This document shows, piece after piece, positions 1-8,646 of a DNA stretch of 64,000 nucleotides. A program made the translations under genes and the position numbers. This stretch comes from Rhynchopus sp. YZ270_cl-10. Its lineage: Eukaryota; Euglenozoa; Diplonemea; Diplonemida; Diplonemidae. The stretch's first letter is position 1. Every line of letters starts with the position of its first letter. Below the pieces are notes generated by a model. The model saw nothing but the letters and a program-made list of their open reading frames with translations. It searched no databases and was not told the origin of the DNA. The DNA lies in the NCBI GenBank assembly GCA_964035575.1, contig OZ037904.1:1116001-1180000 (forward strand), read 5' to 3'.

Positions 1-847
1 CTCAGTCGCTAAGACCGACTGCTAAAAAAAACACACAGCCATCATACATGCATGCAGTTCCATGAAAGGGGCATCAGGGGGGAAGGTGTAGTCACATGGC
101 GGACCAGTCAAAGGGGACTATTATTGGTGGAACTTACTAGTCGCAACGAAAAATACTAAACTATTAGTGTTGCTGGTGTAACGCTAGTCGTAAAACAATA
201 GTCATTTGTATTAGTAGCTCTACCAGTAGTCCCCCTGATTAGTCTGCCGTGTGTAGTCACTTCACTGCCCGCCCTCTTCTCCTTTTTTGTTTTGTTTTTT
301 TTTTTTTTTTTTTTGCAGCTTTGTTTGACGTTATGTCCCCACTCTCCCCTCCCCACCCCCTTAACTTCTATTTGCAAAAGAATGGGTTGTGCTGATGAAG
401 TATCACCCATTGTGCAATGGTAGCTTTCGTATTCGTTTTATCAGTTCCTGTAAAAAAAAGCGCTTAGGACTGCCAGGTTCATTTTACTTCTACAAACGTT
501 TCTGTTCTTTGTATCTGATCTACAAAACAAGGGAAAAGAAACAAAAACAAAAACAAAAACAAAAAAAGTCTCGCGACCACAACAACAGCTTTTGTATGAG
601 GGTAGCATTACTTTTAATGTAATATGCTGCCCTGAGTACTAAAAATGAAGCAAAAAAAAAAAAAAAAAAAAAAATCATTGTGTGCCAACGAGTCGCTTTT
701 CCAAGTAGTGTACAGTGCTTGCCGCCACATTGCAATCAATATCATCATCATCATCATCGATATGACATGGTCATGTGTTAGCGTTTTTTTTTTTTTATAA
801 AGGTAATTAGGCTGGGCTAACTCTTACCAATCTTTCTCGTTTCTTTA

Positions 848-885
848 GATCTGTGTGTAGGTGAGACACGTTCATTTCAAGTTTG
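848..885 (+). repeat. Group A' hairpin element
   Basis: A 4-bp stem GTGT/ACAC encloses a 7-nt loop AGGTGAG (about 855-869) and is followed by GTTCATTTCAAG. Stem sequence differs from other copies while loop size and the downstream TTCAT...CAA remain, as expected if the folded form matters. Confidence 0.45.
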
Positions 886-901
886 TCCCCCCTTTTTCCC
901 A

Positions 902-950
902 ACGTGACTAAGCACAGTGGGGATTAGGGTCTTGTAAACTTTTCTTTTTT
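902..950 (+). repeat. Group A hairpin element (diverged)
   Basis: Begins GTGACTAAGCACAG like the better copies at 39157 and 17474, then GATTAGGGTCTTGTAAAC and a T-rich tail. The 3' half of the stem is degraded, so this is an older copy. Confidence 0.4.
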
Positions 951-2332
951 CTTTTGGTGGCGCATTTTCTGACGAAAAGAACCTCATCTTATTTCTTTAG
1001 TCTATGAATAACTGAGGACCGCACCCTCACACACATAGTGGGCGATACTCCGTTCAGGCGTTTGTCCACTCTAAAACTGTTATCAAAACACACACACACA
1101 TTGGGACCATATTGTGCGCAAGGATCCCCCTAGTAGTTATCAAGCACACACACACACACCAGCTTTCGAATGCTAGAGGGAACCCCTCCTGAGATCAAAC
1201 AAACACACATACACACACACATTTTTTATTTTGTTCGCTTATTGTTCGTGTGCAAGCCTTTCTGGCTGTACGCGAAATAAGTGCCCTTTCCCCGCCCCCA
1301 ACCCCTTTGAGAGAAGTATACGGAATACAATCAACAGCGTACAGTACGTATAGTGGCCAGCTCTGTGTTCGAAGGCCGAACAGCAATATATCTAAAAGGT
1401 GGTTTAATCGTAACCAGAGAGGAAACTACACCACTACGACAATTTTTGAAAAGAAATAAAACAAAAAAGGCAATAAGCGAGTGTGTGGTGATCACTACAA
1501 GAGGTGACTTGCCATAACGTTTGTCAATTTTTCAAAAAAGAACATTTTTTGTTTTTGTTTTCACAATGAATGGAACCCTCGCACAGGGTATTACAGAACT
1601 GTCCTATTTTTGTTCTTTCGAACGAAGAGGCAAAAATGTAAACAAAAGAACACAGAAATTAAATGACGTACTGTTGCACAAAGGCCCGACAAGGAGGCAA
1701 CACTGTCACAACGATTCACGAGAAATAACAAATAATTTTCTTTCAAAAAAAATAACTAAGCACCCATGACCACATAGGTCCTTCTAGGCCAATACTAGCC
1801 ATCAGACGACATTACGTGCAATCTCCCACCCTGTTTATTTTCCACTTTTTTTTTTAACCCCCCCTCCACTTCTCATTATTTTTGAGAACCAAATATTTTA
1901 CTACTCCCGCAGACACCCCCTCTGTTTTTTTGGATACGGAGTGCCTTTTTGTTTTAAAAAAGAATTTTATTTCTTTTACTTATTCTGAAAACCCTCCACT
2001 CCCCGCATCTGATTTTAACACATCACACACTATCTTTTCCTGTGGTAATGTGAGAGCAGCGGTTCTTTGGCAGCTCTTTTTTCATTACTACACACGAACC
2101 GTATCCTGGGAACTCATCAACTAAGACCGCACCCTTGAATACGTTTCTCCCAGGTCATCTCACCAAAAACGCAACTATACTTTCAGATGTTGGGCACTCA
2201 TGTCAAATCTACCCTATTTTTTTGCTGGGCTGAAAATAAAACAAAACAGGAACAACAAATATCGTCTCGTGCGAAGCCTTTTAAGCCTTACGGACGAATA
2301 TTTTGTTAGTACAGAACCCGGCTATTTTCTTT

Positions 2333-2455
2333 GGTAACCACCTGATTTTGCATGAAATTTTGGTAGTGTTTTGGTAGAGTTTAGTGGTATTTAAACCACC
2401 ACCAAACTTCACATAAGCATCATCAAAAATTTCAGGAAAAATCAAGTGGGTTACC
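2333..2455. mobile_element. MITE, GGTAACC/CACCTGATTTT family
   Basis: Inverted ends about 30 bp long: left GGTAACCACCTGATTTTGC, right the reverse complement of GGTAACCCACTTGATTTT. The inner arms (TGAAATTTTGGTAG and its partner) extend the pairing. It is 123 bp and has no coding capacity. Related ends occur at 13475, 13628, 17917 and 37257. The target duplication is not clear. Confidence 0.6.
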
Positions 2456-2568
2456 ATCCATACAAATCTTACCATTTTATCTTATTTTTCTCTTGCAGCA
2501 GATGCCTAGCCTATTAGGCGGTCTGCTCCTCAACAGAGAACACTGAAACAAGAAAAAAGGGGAAAATA

Positions 2569-2669
2569 CAGTAGGAACAAGAAATATTGGCGACCAAAAA
2601 AAAAGCGCCAAAATTCGCGAATATTATTTGGTCTCCAATTTTTTGGTCGCCAAGTTTCTTGTCCTACTG
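2569..2669. mobile_element. Tc1/mariner-type MITE with TA target site
   Basis: A 101-bp palindromic element with ends CAGTAGGAACAAGAAATATT and, inverted, CAGTAGGACAAGAAACTTGG, followed on both arms by GCGACCAAAA. TA dinucleotides flank it at 2567-2568 and 2670-2671. The CAGT end and TA duplication are typical of Tc1/mariner; the family assignment is by this resemblance only. Confidence 0.6.
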
Positions 2670-2774
2670 TACAGCAAAACGGTGTCCGGACAGAAGAGAG
2701 GGATCGTCTTTTACATTTTTTTCCATCAGTTTCCAACGCTTTTTCACACACTCTCCCCTTCCCCCTTTTTTGGC

Positions 2775-2844
2775 ACTCCGGGGGGTTCGATAACCCGCGG
2801 AGTGTCAGAGCCTACCTCCCATAGGTGTTTGCACTGCCAACTTC
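2775..2844 (+). repeat. Group D element (hairpin plus GTTTGCAC tail)
   Basis: A near-palindrome, ACTCCG...GGTTCGATAACC...CGGAGT (2775-2804), is followed by TGTCAG and then AGGTGTTTGCACTGCCAACTTC and a T run. The same order occurs at 33143 and, on the other strand, at 54845-54916. Function unknown. Confidence 0.6.
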
Positions 2845-2930
2845 ATTTTTTTTTTTTTTTTGTTTTGTTGAGTGGGCTTGAGTAAGGCTTAAGTCTGGCA
2901 GCCCCACACAATACATGATAGGTGATAACA

Positions 2931-2972
2931 GATGTGTGTACGTGAGATACATTAGTCTCACAATCTCTCTTT
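2931..2972 (+). repeat. Group A' hairpin element
   Basis: Stem TGTGT/ATACA (one G-T pair) around loop ACGTGAG at 2935-2951. The loop matches the ACGAGAG-type loop of other copies. Confidence 0.4.
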
Positions 2973-2975
2973 TTC

Positions 2976-3041
2976 TGATAAATTGTTTGGAGTAGTGTAG
3001 TTGCCTCGGGTTGTGTTGCCACAGTTTGTGCAACTCTCCAC
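2976..3041 (-). repeat. Group B element
   Basis: Read on the - strand it starts GTGGAGAGTTGCACAAACTG and ends ACTACTCCAAACAATTTATC. Five related copies lie at 14012, 19230, 20603, 30058 and 37325, all on the + strand. GTTGC...GCAAC and GGAG...CTCC segments can pair. Confidence 0.7.
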
Positions 3042-3443
3042 TTTCCAACTCTTTTTCCCCCCCTTCCATCTACGGTGCTTGTGGACAGATGCAGACACCT
3101 GCATTGTCTCTTTGCTGATAGAGGGGGGGTTTTAGGTTGATGGCTACTCACAACTTAGAAAAAAAACCAAACCCCCAGAAGAAATAAAAAACAAAAAAAA
3201 AAAAAAACAACCGCACAAAAAAGAATAAACTTCATAAAAACCCCAAATCCCAGGCAGTGATATTTGCTGGGGGGGAATGCATACTTTGTCTTTCATCTTG
3301 CTCACCCGAAGAACCCCCTGATGTGTCTCCCACAGATGCTGTGGTAGGCGAAGGTGGAGTTGGTTCGAATGAACAGTTGCGGAGCGGAACCCTTTAGCGT
3401 TATGCATAATACAATTAACACCCTTTTTTTAACGAATGTGATC

Positions 3444-3480
3444 AAAGGTGAGGCCTAGGTTTCATCTGATAATTTTTTTC
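3444..3480 (+). repeat. Group A element, shortened
   Basis: AAAGGTGAGGCCTAGG followed by TTTCATCTGATAATTTTTTT. It lacks the 5' stem half and keeps the downstream tail. Confidence 0.4.
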
Positions 3481-4043
3481 TCTATTTTTTTCTTCATTTT
3501 TGTCCAAGATATATACCGCACACACTGCGGTCCTCATGATTTCTAATACAAATAACACCCAAAAAAAAGCGCCACCCTTTTAGCTACAGCCTTCTTCGAA
3601 GAACATTGATCTCTTTTTCACTTTTCTCTCTTTTTTTTCTCTGGCTGTTTTCACCAGAGGAAGCTCAGTTCTGTCTTGTGTGCAGTTGTAACGCGAGTGT
3701 TGCATTCTTGTGTTCTGAGGCCTACGTCGGCCAGGGTTGTCTGAAGACAGCTTTCTCAGTTCTCGCAAAAGGAACTATACTAAAATGATGGACGTACGGG
3801 TTTTTGTGCTTGGCCACTTTTCGGGTGAATGTGGTGATGTTGGTGAAAAAATCTGTGTTTCTTCGCTTTACAAACGTTTAAAATAAGTTAAAACTCCACG
3901 TGCAGATGCGTGGGTATCTGGCCGTTAGATTCTCAAAACAACGTATTTTAAAGTCCATTTTGGGGTCACCCAATCGTTCTGCAAGGAACAAGACGTTTGG
4001 TTGCATGCACAACATGGTAAATGCGATGCAACCGTTCTCTTCA

Positions 4044-4095
4044 GTGATGTGTGTGTGTGTGTATGAGAAACACATTCATCTTTCAAGCCCCATTT
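4044..4095 (+). repeat. Group A' hairpin element
   Basis: Perfect 5-bp stem TGTGT/ACACA around loop ATGAGAA (4058-4074), followed by TTCATCTTTCAAG. The left flank is a GT microsatellite, so the stem could partly be chance. Confidence 0.4.
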
Positions 4096-4351
4096 TTGTT
4101 CTTTTTCAAAGGTGAAACTAATTGAAATCAGTTTTTTTTTTTTTTTTTTTGGGCATTTTTCCGGTGTGTGTATGGGGGTTTTTTTTCGCATTTTCACACA
4201 CCCTTCCCCTTCTCTCCCCCCCAGCCTCTCACTGCAACACAGTTCGGGGGATAAAAAAAGAGTATCTTGTTTTCTATGATGTTTCCTTCTGTTAGTTGCC
4301 TACAACGCAGTTGCGCAATTCCACGCAGTTGATGCTGATAACGAAGATGAT

Positions 4352-4420
4352 GAAAGGTAGTATAAGCACAGAGAGGCTTAGGGTGCATCTTATAACCTTT
4401 TCTTGTGTGCTTTCATCCAG
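4352..4420 (+). repeat. Group A element, intron-like copy
   Basis: Hairpin TAAGC-ACAGAGAG-GCTTA is followed by GGTGCATCTTATAACC, then TTTTCTTGTGTGCTTTCATCCAG. The copy begins AAAG-GTAG (GT at 4357) and ends in CAG (4420). It therefore has donor, branch-like and acceptor signals of a 64-nt intron, about 300 nt upstream of the kinase start. Splicing here is inference. Confidence 0.5.
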
Positions 4421-4724
4421 CTGTGTGTGTGTGTGTGTGTGTCGGTCGGAGGTGCCTGCATTAATAACTTCACGGTTTCTTTCATTCTATTGAGCACTTC
4501 TATCAAGGGCATTTGTCCCTCAATATTTTCTTCTCTCTTCAGAAAAATAAGCTGGTGGACAAAACCCCATCTTTCGATTGAAAATTATATCTTAATCTTT
4601 TCACCTCCATTTTGCGCACAACAGATCTGCCAATTCATGCACCATATAAAGACTTGGTTCTCTAATTACCTCACATCCTCTACAGACGCAACACATTTGA
4701 CACAAAAAGCACCCTTAAAAAAAA

Positions 4725-5870
4725 ATGAGTGGTCAAGTAGACAACACGGAGCCTCTGGCCGCCTTGCGTGAGAAGTACCCAGGCATCTTCGTCTTCACCC
4801 ATGCCTCCACACATGGTGAGGTTGAAGGGTACCTTGCTGAGAGGGGTCTGCTCCCTGAGGGTGCGTCTGTGACGGGGGTGCGTCTGGCGGGTGATGTGTT
4901 TAATATGAACTGCACTTTGCGCGTCTCTCTGGAAGGTGGTGCAGGGCCGAAGAGTGTTATCGTGAAGCAGGCGCGCCCCTTTGTGGAACGGTACCCAAGC
5001 ATTGAAGCGCCGTTTGATCGGGTGCAGAGTGAGTTTGAATTTTTTTCAGAGTCGGCAAAAATGCGGCCTCAAGTAACCCCGACACCACTAGGGTACGACC
5101 CTCTGTCTCGTGTTCTCATCATGCAGGACGTAGGCCGTGGCGACTGGGGTATCCTTTACGAGAAGCCGACCACACTCCCTTCGAGCACTGCAGCAGCCCT
5201 TGGGGTTTTTCTGGCCTCGTTGCATGGCGCTACGTCAGGATCGCGTACGGTGCTGGACAGACTCGCAGCGGATAACAATGGGGGTATGCGGGAGCTGACC
5301 TACAACTACTGCTTCCATTTGCCCCTGGAGGGGGGCGACCTGGAAGCGGTCACCGAAGGGCTTACTGCGGAAGCAACCATACTCCGAGCTGACACCGCTT
5401 TTAAGACTACTGTCGCAGAATTAGGGGCGAAATACCTCCTGCAAAGCGAGTCAGGTGGTGATTGGGAGAAGGTTTTGGTCCACGGCGATTTTTTCCCTGC
5501 CGCATGGATGTTGGGAAGCGAAGATGGGGCCGAAGTGTACGTGATTGACGCGGAGTTCTGCCACTTTGGGCTTGGCGAACATGATGTAGGGTTCGCTCTG
5601 GCACATCTAGTGATGGTGGACAACAGTACTGCGGCATCTGCGCTGTACTCTGCCTACAAGCAGAAGAGGGAAGCAGTGAACACAACGCTTGTGATACAGA
5701 TGTGTGGAGTAGAGGTTATGAGGCGGCTCATTGGCATTGCGCAACTGCCCTTCGGAGAAGCTTTTGGAACGCTTGCTCGGAAGAAGGCGCTTCTGGCCTT
5801 TGCGAGAAGGTGTGTTATGGAGCCATCTACAGTGGACCCAGCGTCGCTTGTTAACGTAGCATCTCTTTAA
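4725..5870 (+). CDS. APH-family kinase, methylthioribose-kinase-like
   Basis: A 381-residue soluble protein with the fold signature of the aminoglycoside phosphotransferase/choline kinase superfamily. The catalytic-loop motif VHGDFFPAAW lies near residues 252-261, and the metal-binding segment YVIDAEFCHFG near 271-281 resembles the IDPEF motif of 5-methylthioribose kinases. An upstream LIMQDVG near 130 corresponds to the hinge strand. Length suits the family. The position usually occupied by Asn (or Ser in methylthioribose kinases) after HGD is Ala, so activity or substrate may differ. Start chosen because ATG follows a pyrimidine-rich CAG acceptor at about 4684 and an A-rich leader. If it acts as methylthioribose kinase it would serve methionine salvage, but other small-molecule kinases of the superfamily are possible. 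No intron. Confidence 0.75.
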   Translation: MSGQVDNTEPLAALREKYPGIFVFTHASTHGEVEGYLAERGLLPEGASVTGVRLAGDVFNMNCTLRVSLEGGAGPKSVIVKQARPFVERYPSIEAPFDRVQSEFEFFSESAKMRPQVTPTPLGYDPLSRVLIMQDVGRGDWGILYEKPTTLPSSTAAALGVFLASLHGATSGSRTVLDRLAADNNGGMRELTYNYCFHLPLEGGDLEAVTEGLTAEATILRADTAFKTTVAELGAKYLLQSESGGDWEKVLVHGDFFPAAWMLGSEDGAEVYVIDAEFCHFGLGEHDVGFALAHLVMVDNSTAASALYSAYKQKREAVNTTLVIQMCGVEVMRRLIGIAQLPFGEAFGTLARKKALLAFARRCVMEPSTVDPASLVNVASL

Positions 5871-6788
5871 GTGGTTTTTTTTCGTTCAAAAGCGGTGTGT
5901 TGAGTAGAGAGTCAAGTTTTACTCCTTCATTGGGTACAGTGATTGTCCACGCAACAAAAAAAAAAAATAAAACAAAATCTAGCAAAACGTTCATCTAAAA
6001 AAAAAAAAACACCCCGTGTTGTGTTGTGACCCCCACTCTGATCTTTCTCTTTGCTGAAGCGGGATGGGGGCTATTGATAAAAGCATTTTTTTCCCCCTCA
6101 CGGGGACATGGTGGGTTTGATATATCTTAGTGATTTAGTATTCGTGAAGACGATTCTTGTGCTCCTCACTTCTCCTTCACAGTATGTCAATACTTCAGGT
6201 TAGACTGTATTGGTCTGGGAGGGTTTGGGGTTTCTTCCTTCTCTCGGTTCAATATTGAACAATTATGAGAGGAGCTTTTCTATATTCAAAAAGTGTTGTA
6301 ATTGTAAGGAGAAGAACCCAGCCTATTCAAATACGAACCTTTTTGTACATAGTGTGATCTGGGGGGTGGGGCAGCGTTCAAAAATTTAACCTTTCCCACT
6401 TTTTTCCGTTTTGTGATTGTTTTTACCCCGCTTGTAGAATTCAACAGAGTGTGTTTAAAGCTTTTCATTTCCTACCAGAGTTTTCCCCCTATGCTGTGTT
6501 GTGTGCATCTCACTGCCCTTTTTTTTTTGTAGAAGTGTAAGATGTGCATGTACCTAAGGTGCATTCATGACACATTTTTGTTCTTCTTGCTCTCTTTATT
6601 GTATCCCAATCCTACCTTGTGTCAGGCTGTGCACATCTGAGAGCTTGGCCCTGTAGACGTATTCCAACGTTTTGGGTGCACAGGGACAACCTTTTAAAGA
6701 GGCGGGATGCATGTGGCCTTGAGTGTTCCCCTCTCTCTATTCATGTCTACGTTTCGTAGAGACAAATAAAAAATCACGTAGATATGTT

Positions 6789-6847
6789 TAGTATAGTGGA
6801 GCACACTCTAGGGTGGCTACACTAATACAACCAAGTTTTCAAAAAAG
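6789..6847 (+). repeat. Group C element
   Basis: GTATAGTGGAGCACACTCTA, then GGGTGGCTACACTAATACAA and CCAAGTTTTCAAAAAAG. It matches copies at 20530-20590 and, inverted, 59004-59054. The CACTAATACAAC part resembles a splicing branch-point region. Confidence 0.6.
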
Positions 6848-7213
6848 AAAGGAGCATTCCCTCTCTGCTTGCCCTAAGGCAAAGAGAGCCCCTGAGTTGT
6901 CAATACGCAAAGAACGAAATGGTTTCTCCTGGGGGGGCTTGTGTCCTGCGCTTTGGAAGGCATGTTAATGTTAGAGACGTTGTTTGTGGACCTGGGAAGG
7001 GTGGGGTGTGTCGCAGCGTGTGGAGGAGGGTTTGGGCCTACGAGAGGGGGTGCAAGGTACAGAGGTCAGTACTGGGGGGAAGGGCGTGCTGAGTGCAGCA
7101 GAGAAGCAAAGGGGAAAGGAGTGATAATAGGTGAGGGGCTTGGCGATAAGTCTAGCCTCGGCCTGGTCTGGGGCGAATCACCCGACATGTGTGTCAGGTC
7201 CTCTTTGGCGGTA

Positions 7214-7309
7214 CAGTAGGCCAAAAAGTTTGCGTCCGTCAAATAAGTTTGGAAGATTTTGGGGGGGGTTTTTTTGGCGCCTTTCGGACCAAACAGATTT
7301 GGGGTACTG
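7214..7309. mobile_element. Tc1/mariner-type MITE
   Basis: Imperfect inverted ends CAGTAGGCCAAAAAGTTTGC and, inverted, CAGTACCCCAAATCTGTTTG, flanked by TA at 7212-7213 and 7310-7311. More diverged than the 2569 element but with similar outer bases. Confidence 0.45.
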
Positions 7310-7456
7310 TAGTTGCAGACTGTAGTACCCAAGTCTTTTTAGGCGATTGTCGATATAGCAACAAAAGCACACGGGTAACCCTGATGACTTCCTCCAAAGC
7401 ACACCTACAGAGAAGGAACACAAGGCAATAGAGACACAATGGGACGAAACGAGTGG

Positions 7457-8646
7457 GTGGCACACAAGGGAAAGATGTGTGAAGAGCAGAAAGCATTGAT
7501 GACAAACAAAGAGTATGCATATAAATGTGGCAACTTTTCAAAACAATATCATTCAGTCTCAGCTATGACGAAGTGTTTGCGGAACTGGAGGCACGTGGTT
7601 GGACGGCCTCTCGGATGCAGGTATGCCCAGTGTGCTTGTTCAACTGACATACTGTCTTCCGTTTCAGATAAACAACGCCAGAGCCAATTCTCGAGGTGTA
7701 GCACACAAAGGCCCAATGTGTGAAGAGCAGAAAGCATTGATATCAAACACAGAGTATGCACATAAATGTGGCAACTTTTCAAAACAATATCATTCAGTCT
7801 CAGCTTTGACGAAGTGTTTGCGGAACTGGAGGCACGTGGTTGGACGGCCTCTCGGATGCAGGTATGCCCAGTGTGCTTGTTCAACTGACATACTGTCTTC
7901 CGTTTCAGATAAACAACGCCAGAGCCAATTCTCGAGGTGTAGCACACAAAGGCCCAATGTGTGAAGAGCAGAAAGCATTGATATCAAACAGAGAGTATGC
8001 ATATAAATGTGGCAACTTTTCAAAACAATATCATTCAGTCTCAGCTTTGACGAAGTGTTTGCGGAACTGGAGGCACGTGGTTGGACGGCCTCTCGGATGC
8101 AGGTATGCCCAGTGTGCTTGTTCAACTGACATACTGTCTTCCGTTTCAGATAAACAACGCCAGAGCCAATTCTCGAGGTGTAGCACACAAAGGCCCAATG
8201 TGTGAAGAGCAGAAAGCATTGATATCAAACAGAGAGTATGCATATAAATGTGGCAACTTTTCAAAACAATATCATTCAGTCTCAGCTTTGACGAAGTGTT
8301 TGCGGAACTGGAGGCACGTGGTTGGACGGCCTCCTCCAAACAGGTATGCCCAGTGTGCTTGTTCAACTGACATACTGTCTTCCGTTTCAGATAGACCACG
8401 CCAGAGCCAATTCTCGAGGTGTAGCACACAAAGGCCCAATGTGTGAAGAGCAGAAAGCATTGATATCAAACAGAGAGTATGCATATAAATGTGGCAACTT
8501 TTCAAAACAATATCATTCAGTCTCAGCTTTGACGAAGTGTTTGCGGAACTGGAGGCACGTGGTTGGACGGCCTCTCGGATGCAGGTATGCCCAGTGTGCT
8601 TGTTCAACTGACATACTGTCTTCCGTTTCAGATAAACAACGCCAGA
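7457..8646 (+). repeat. 241-bp tandem array of promoter/first-exon units
   Basis: Five units with a 241-bp period (7457, 7698, 7939, 8180, 8421; the last partial), over 95% alike by eye except for the first. Each contains, in order, a short stretch resembling exon 2 of the downstream gene (CTCGAGGTGTAGCACAC), a TATAAA-like box (CATAAA in one unit), the first exon ending in ATGCAG, and a 47-nt GT-AG segment (7621, 7862, 8103, 8344, 8585). The fourth unit has a cluster of differences that removes the ATG. The array appears to arise by repeated duplication of the 5' end of the gene at 8579. Splicing consecutive units together gives a stop at once, so the units look like alternative first exons rather than serial ones. 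Confidence 0.75.

Larger units (their letters stand above)
1..4724. other. Gene-poor 5' region with small repeats
   Basis: No protein gene can be supported here. The DNA is AT-rich with long T and A runs and CA/GT microsatellites (about 1089-1100, 1146-1160, 1201-1221, 4045-4062, 4424-4442). It holds several copies of the dispersed hairpin elements listed separately (848, 902, 2931, 3444, 4044, 4352), two MITEs, and a possible terminal exon near 3247-3397. A pyrimidine-rich tract ending CTACAG at about 4684 is the likely splice acceptor for the kinase gene at 4725. Confidence 0.6.
5871..7456. other. Intergenic, no gene seen
   Basis: AT-rich to about 6900 with poly(A)/T runs, a degraded group A' copy (6540-6580) and a group C element (6789). 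From 6925 to 7210 it turns G-rich on the + strand without convincing codon structure. A mariner-type MITE follows at 7214-7309. The open frame of about 92 codons in the G-rich part is probably chance. Confidence 0.6.

Noticed and set aside
7457-8646. CRISPR-like array
   Set aside because: Whole 241-bp units are near identical; there are no short repeats separated by unique spacers.
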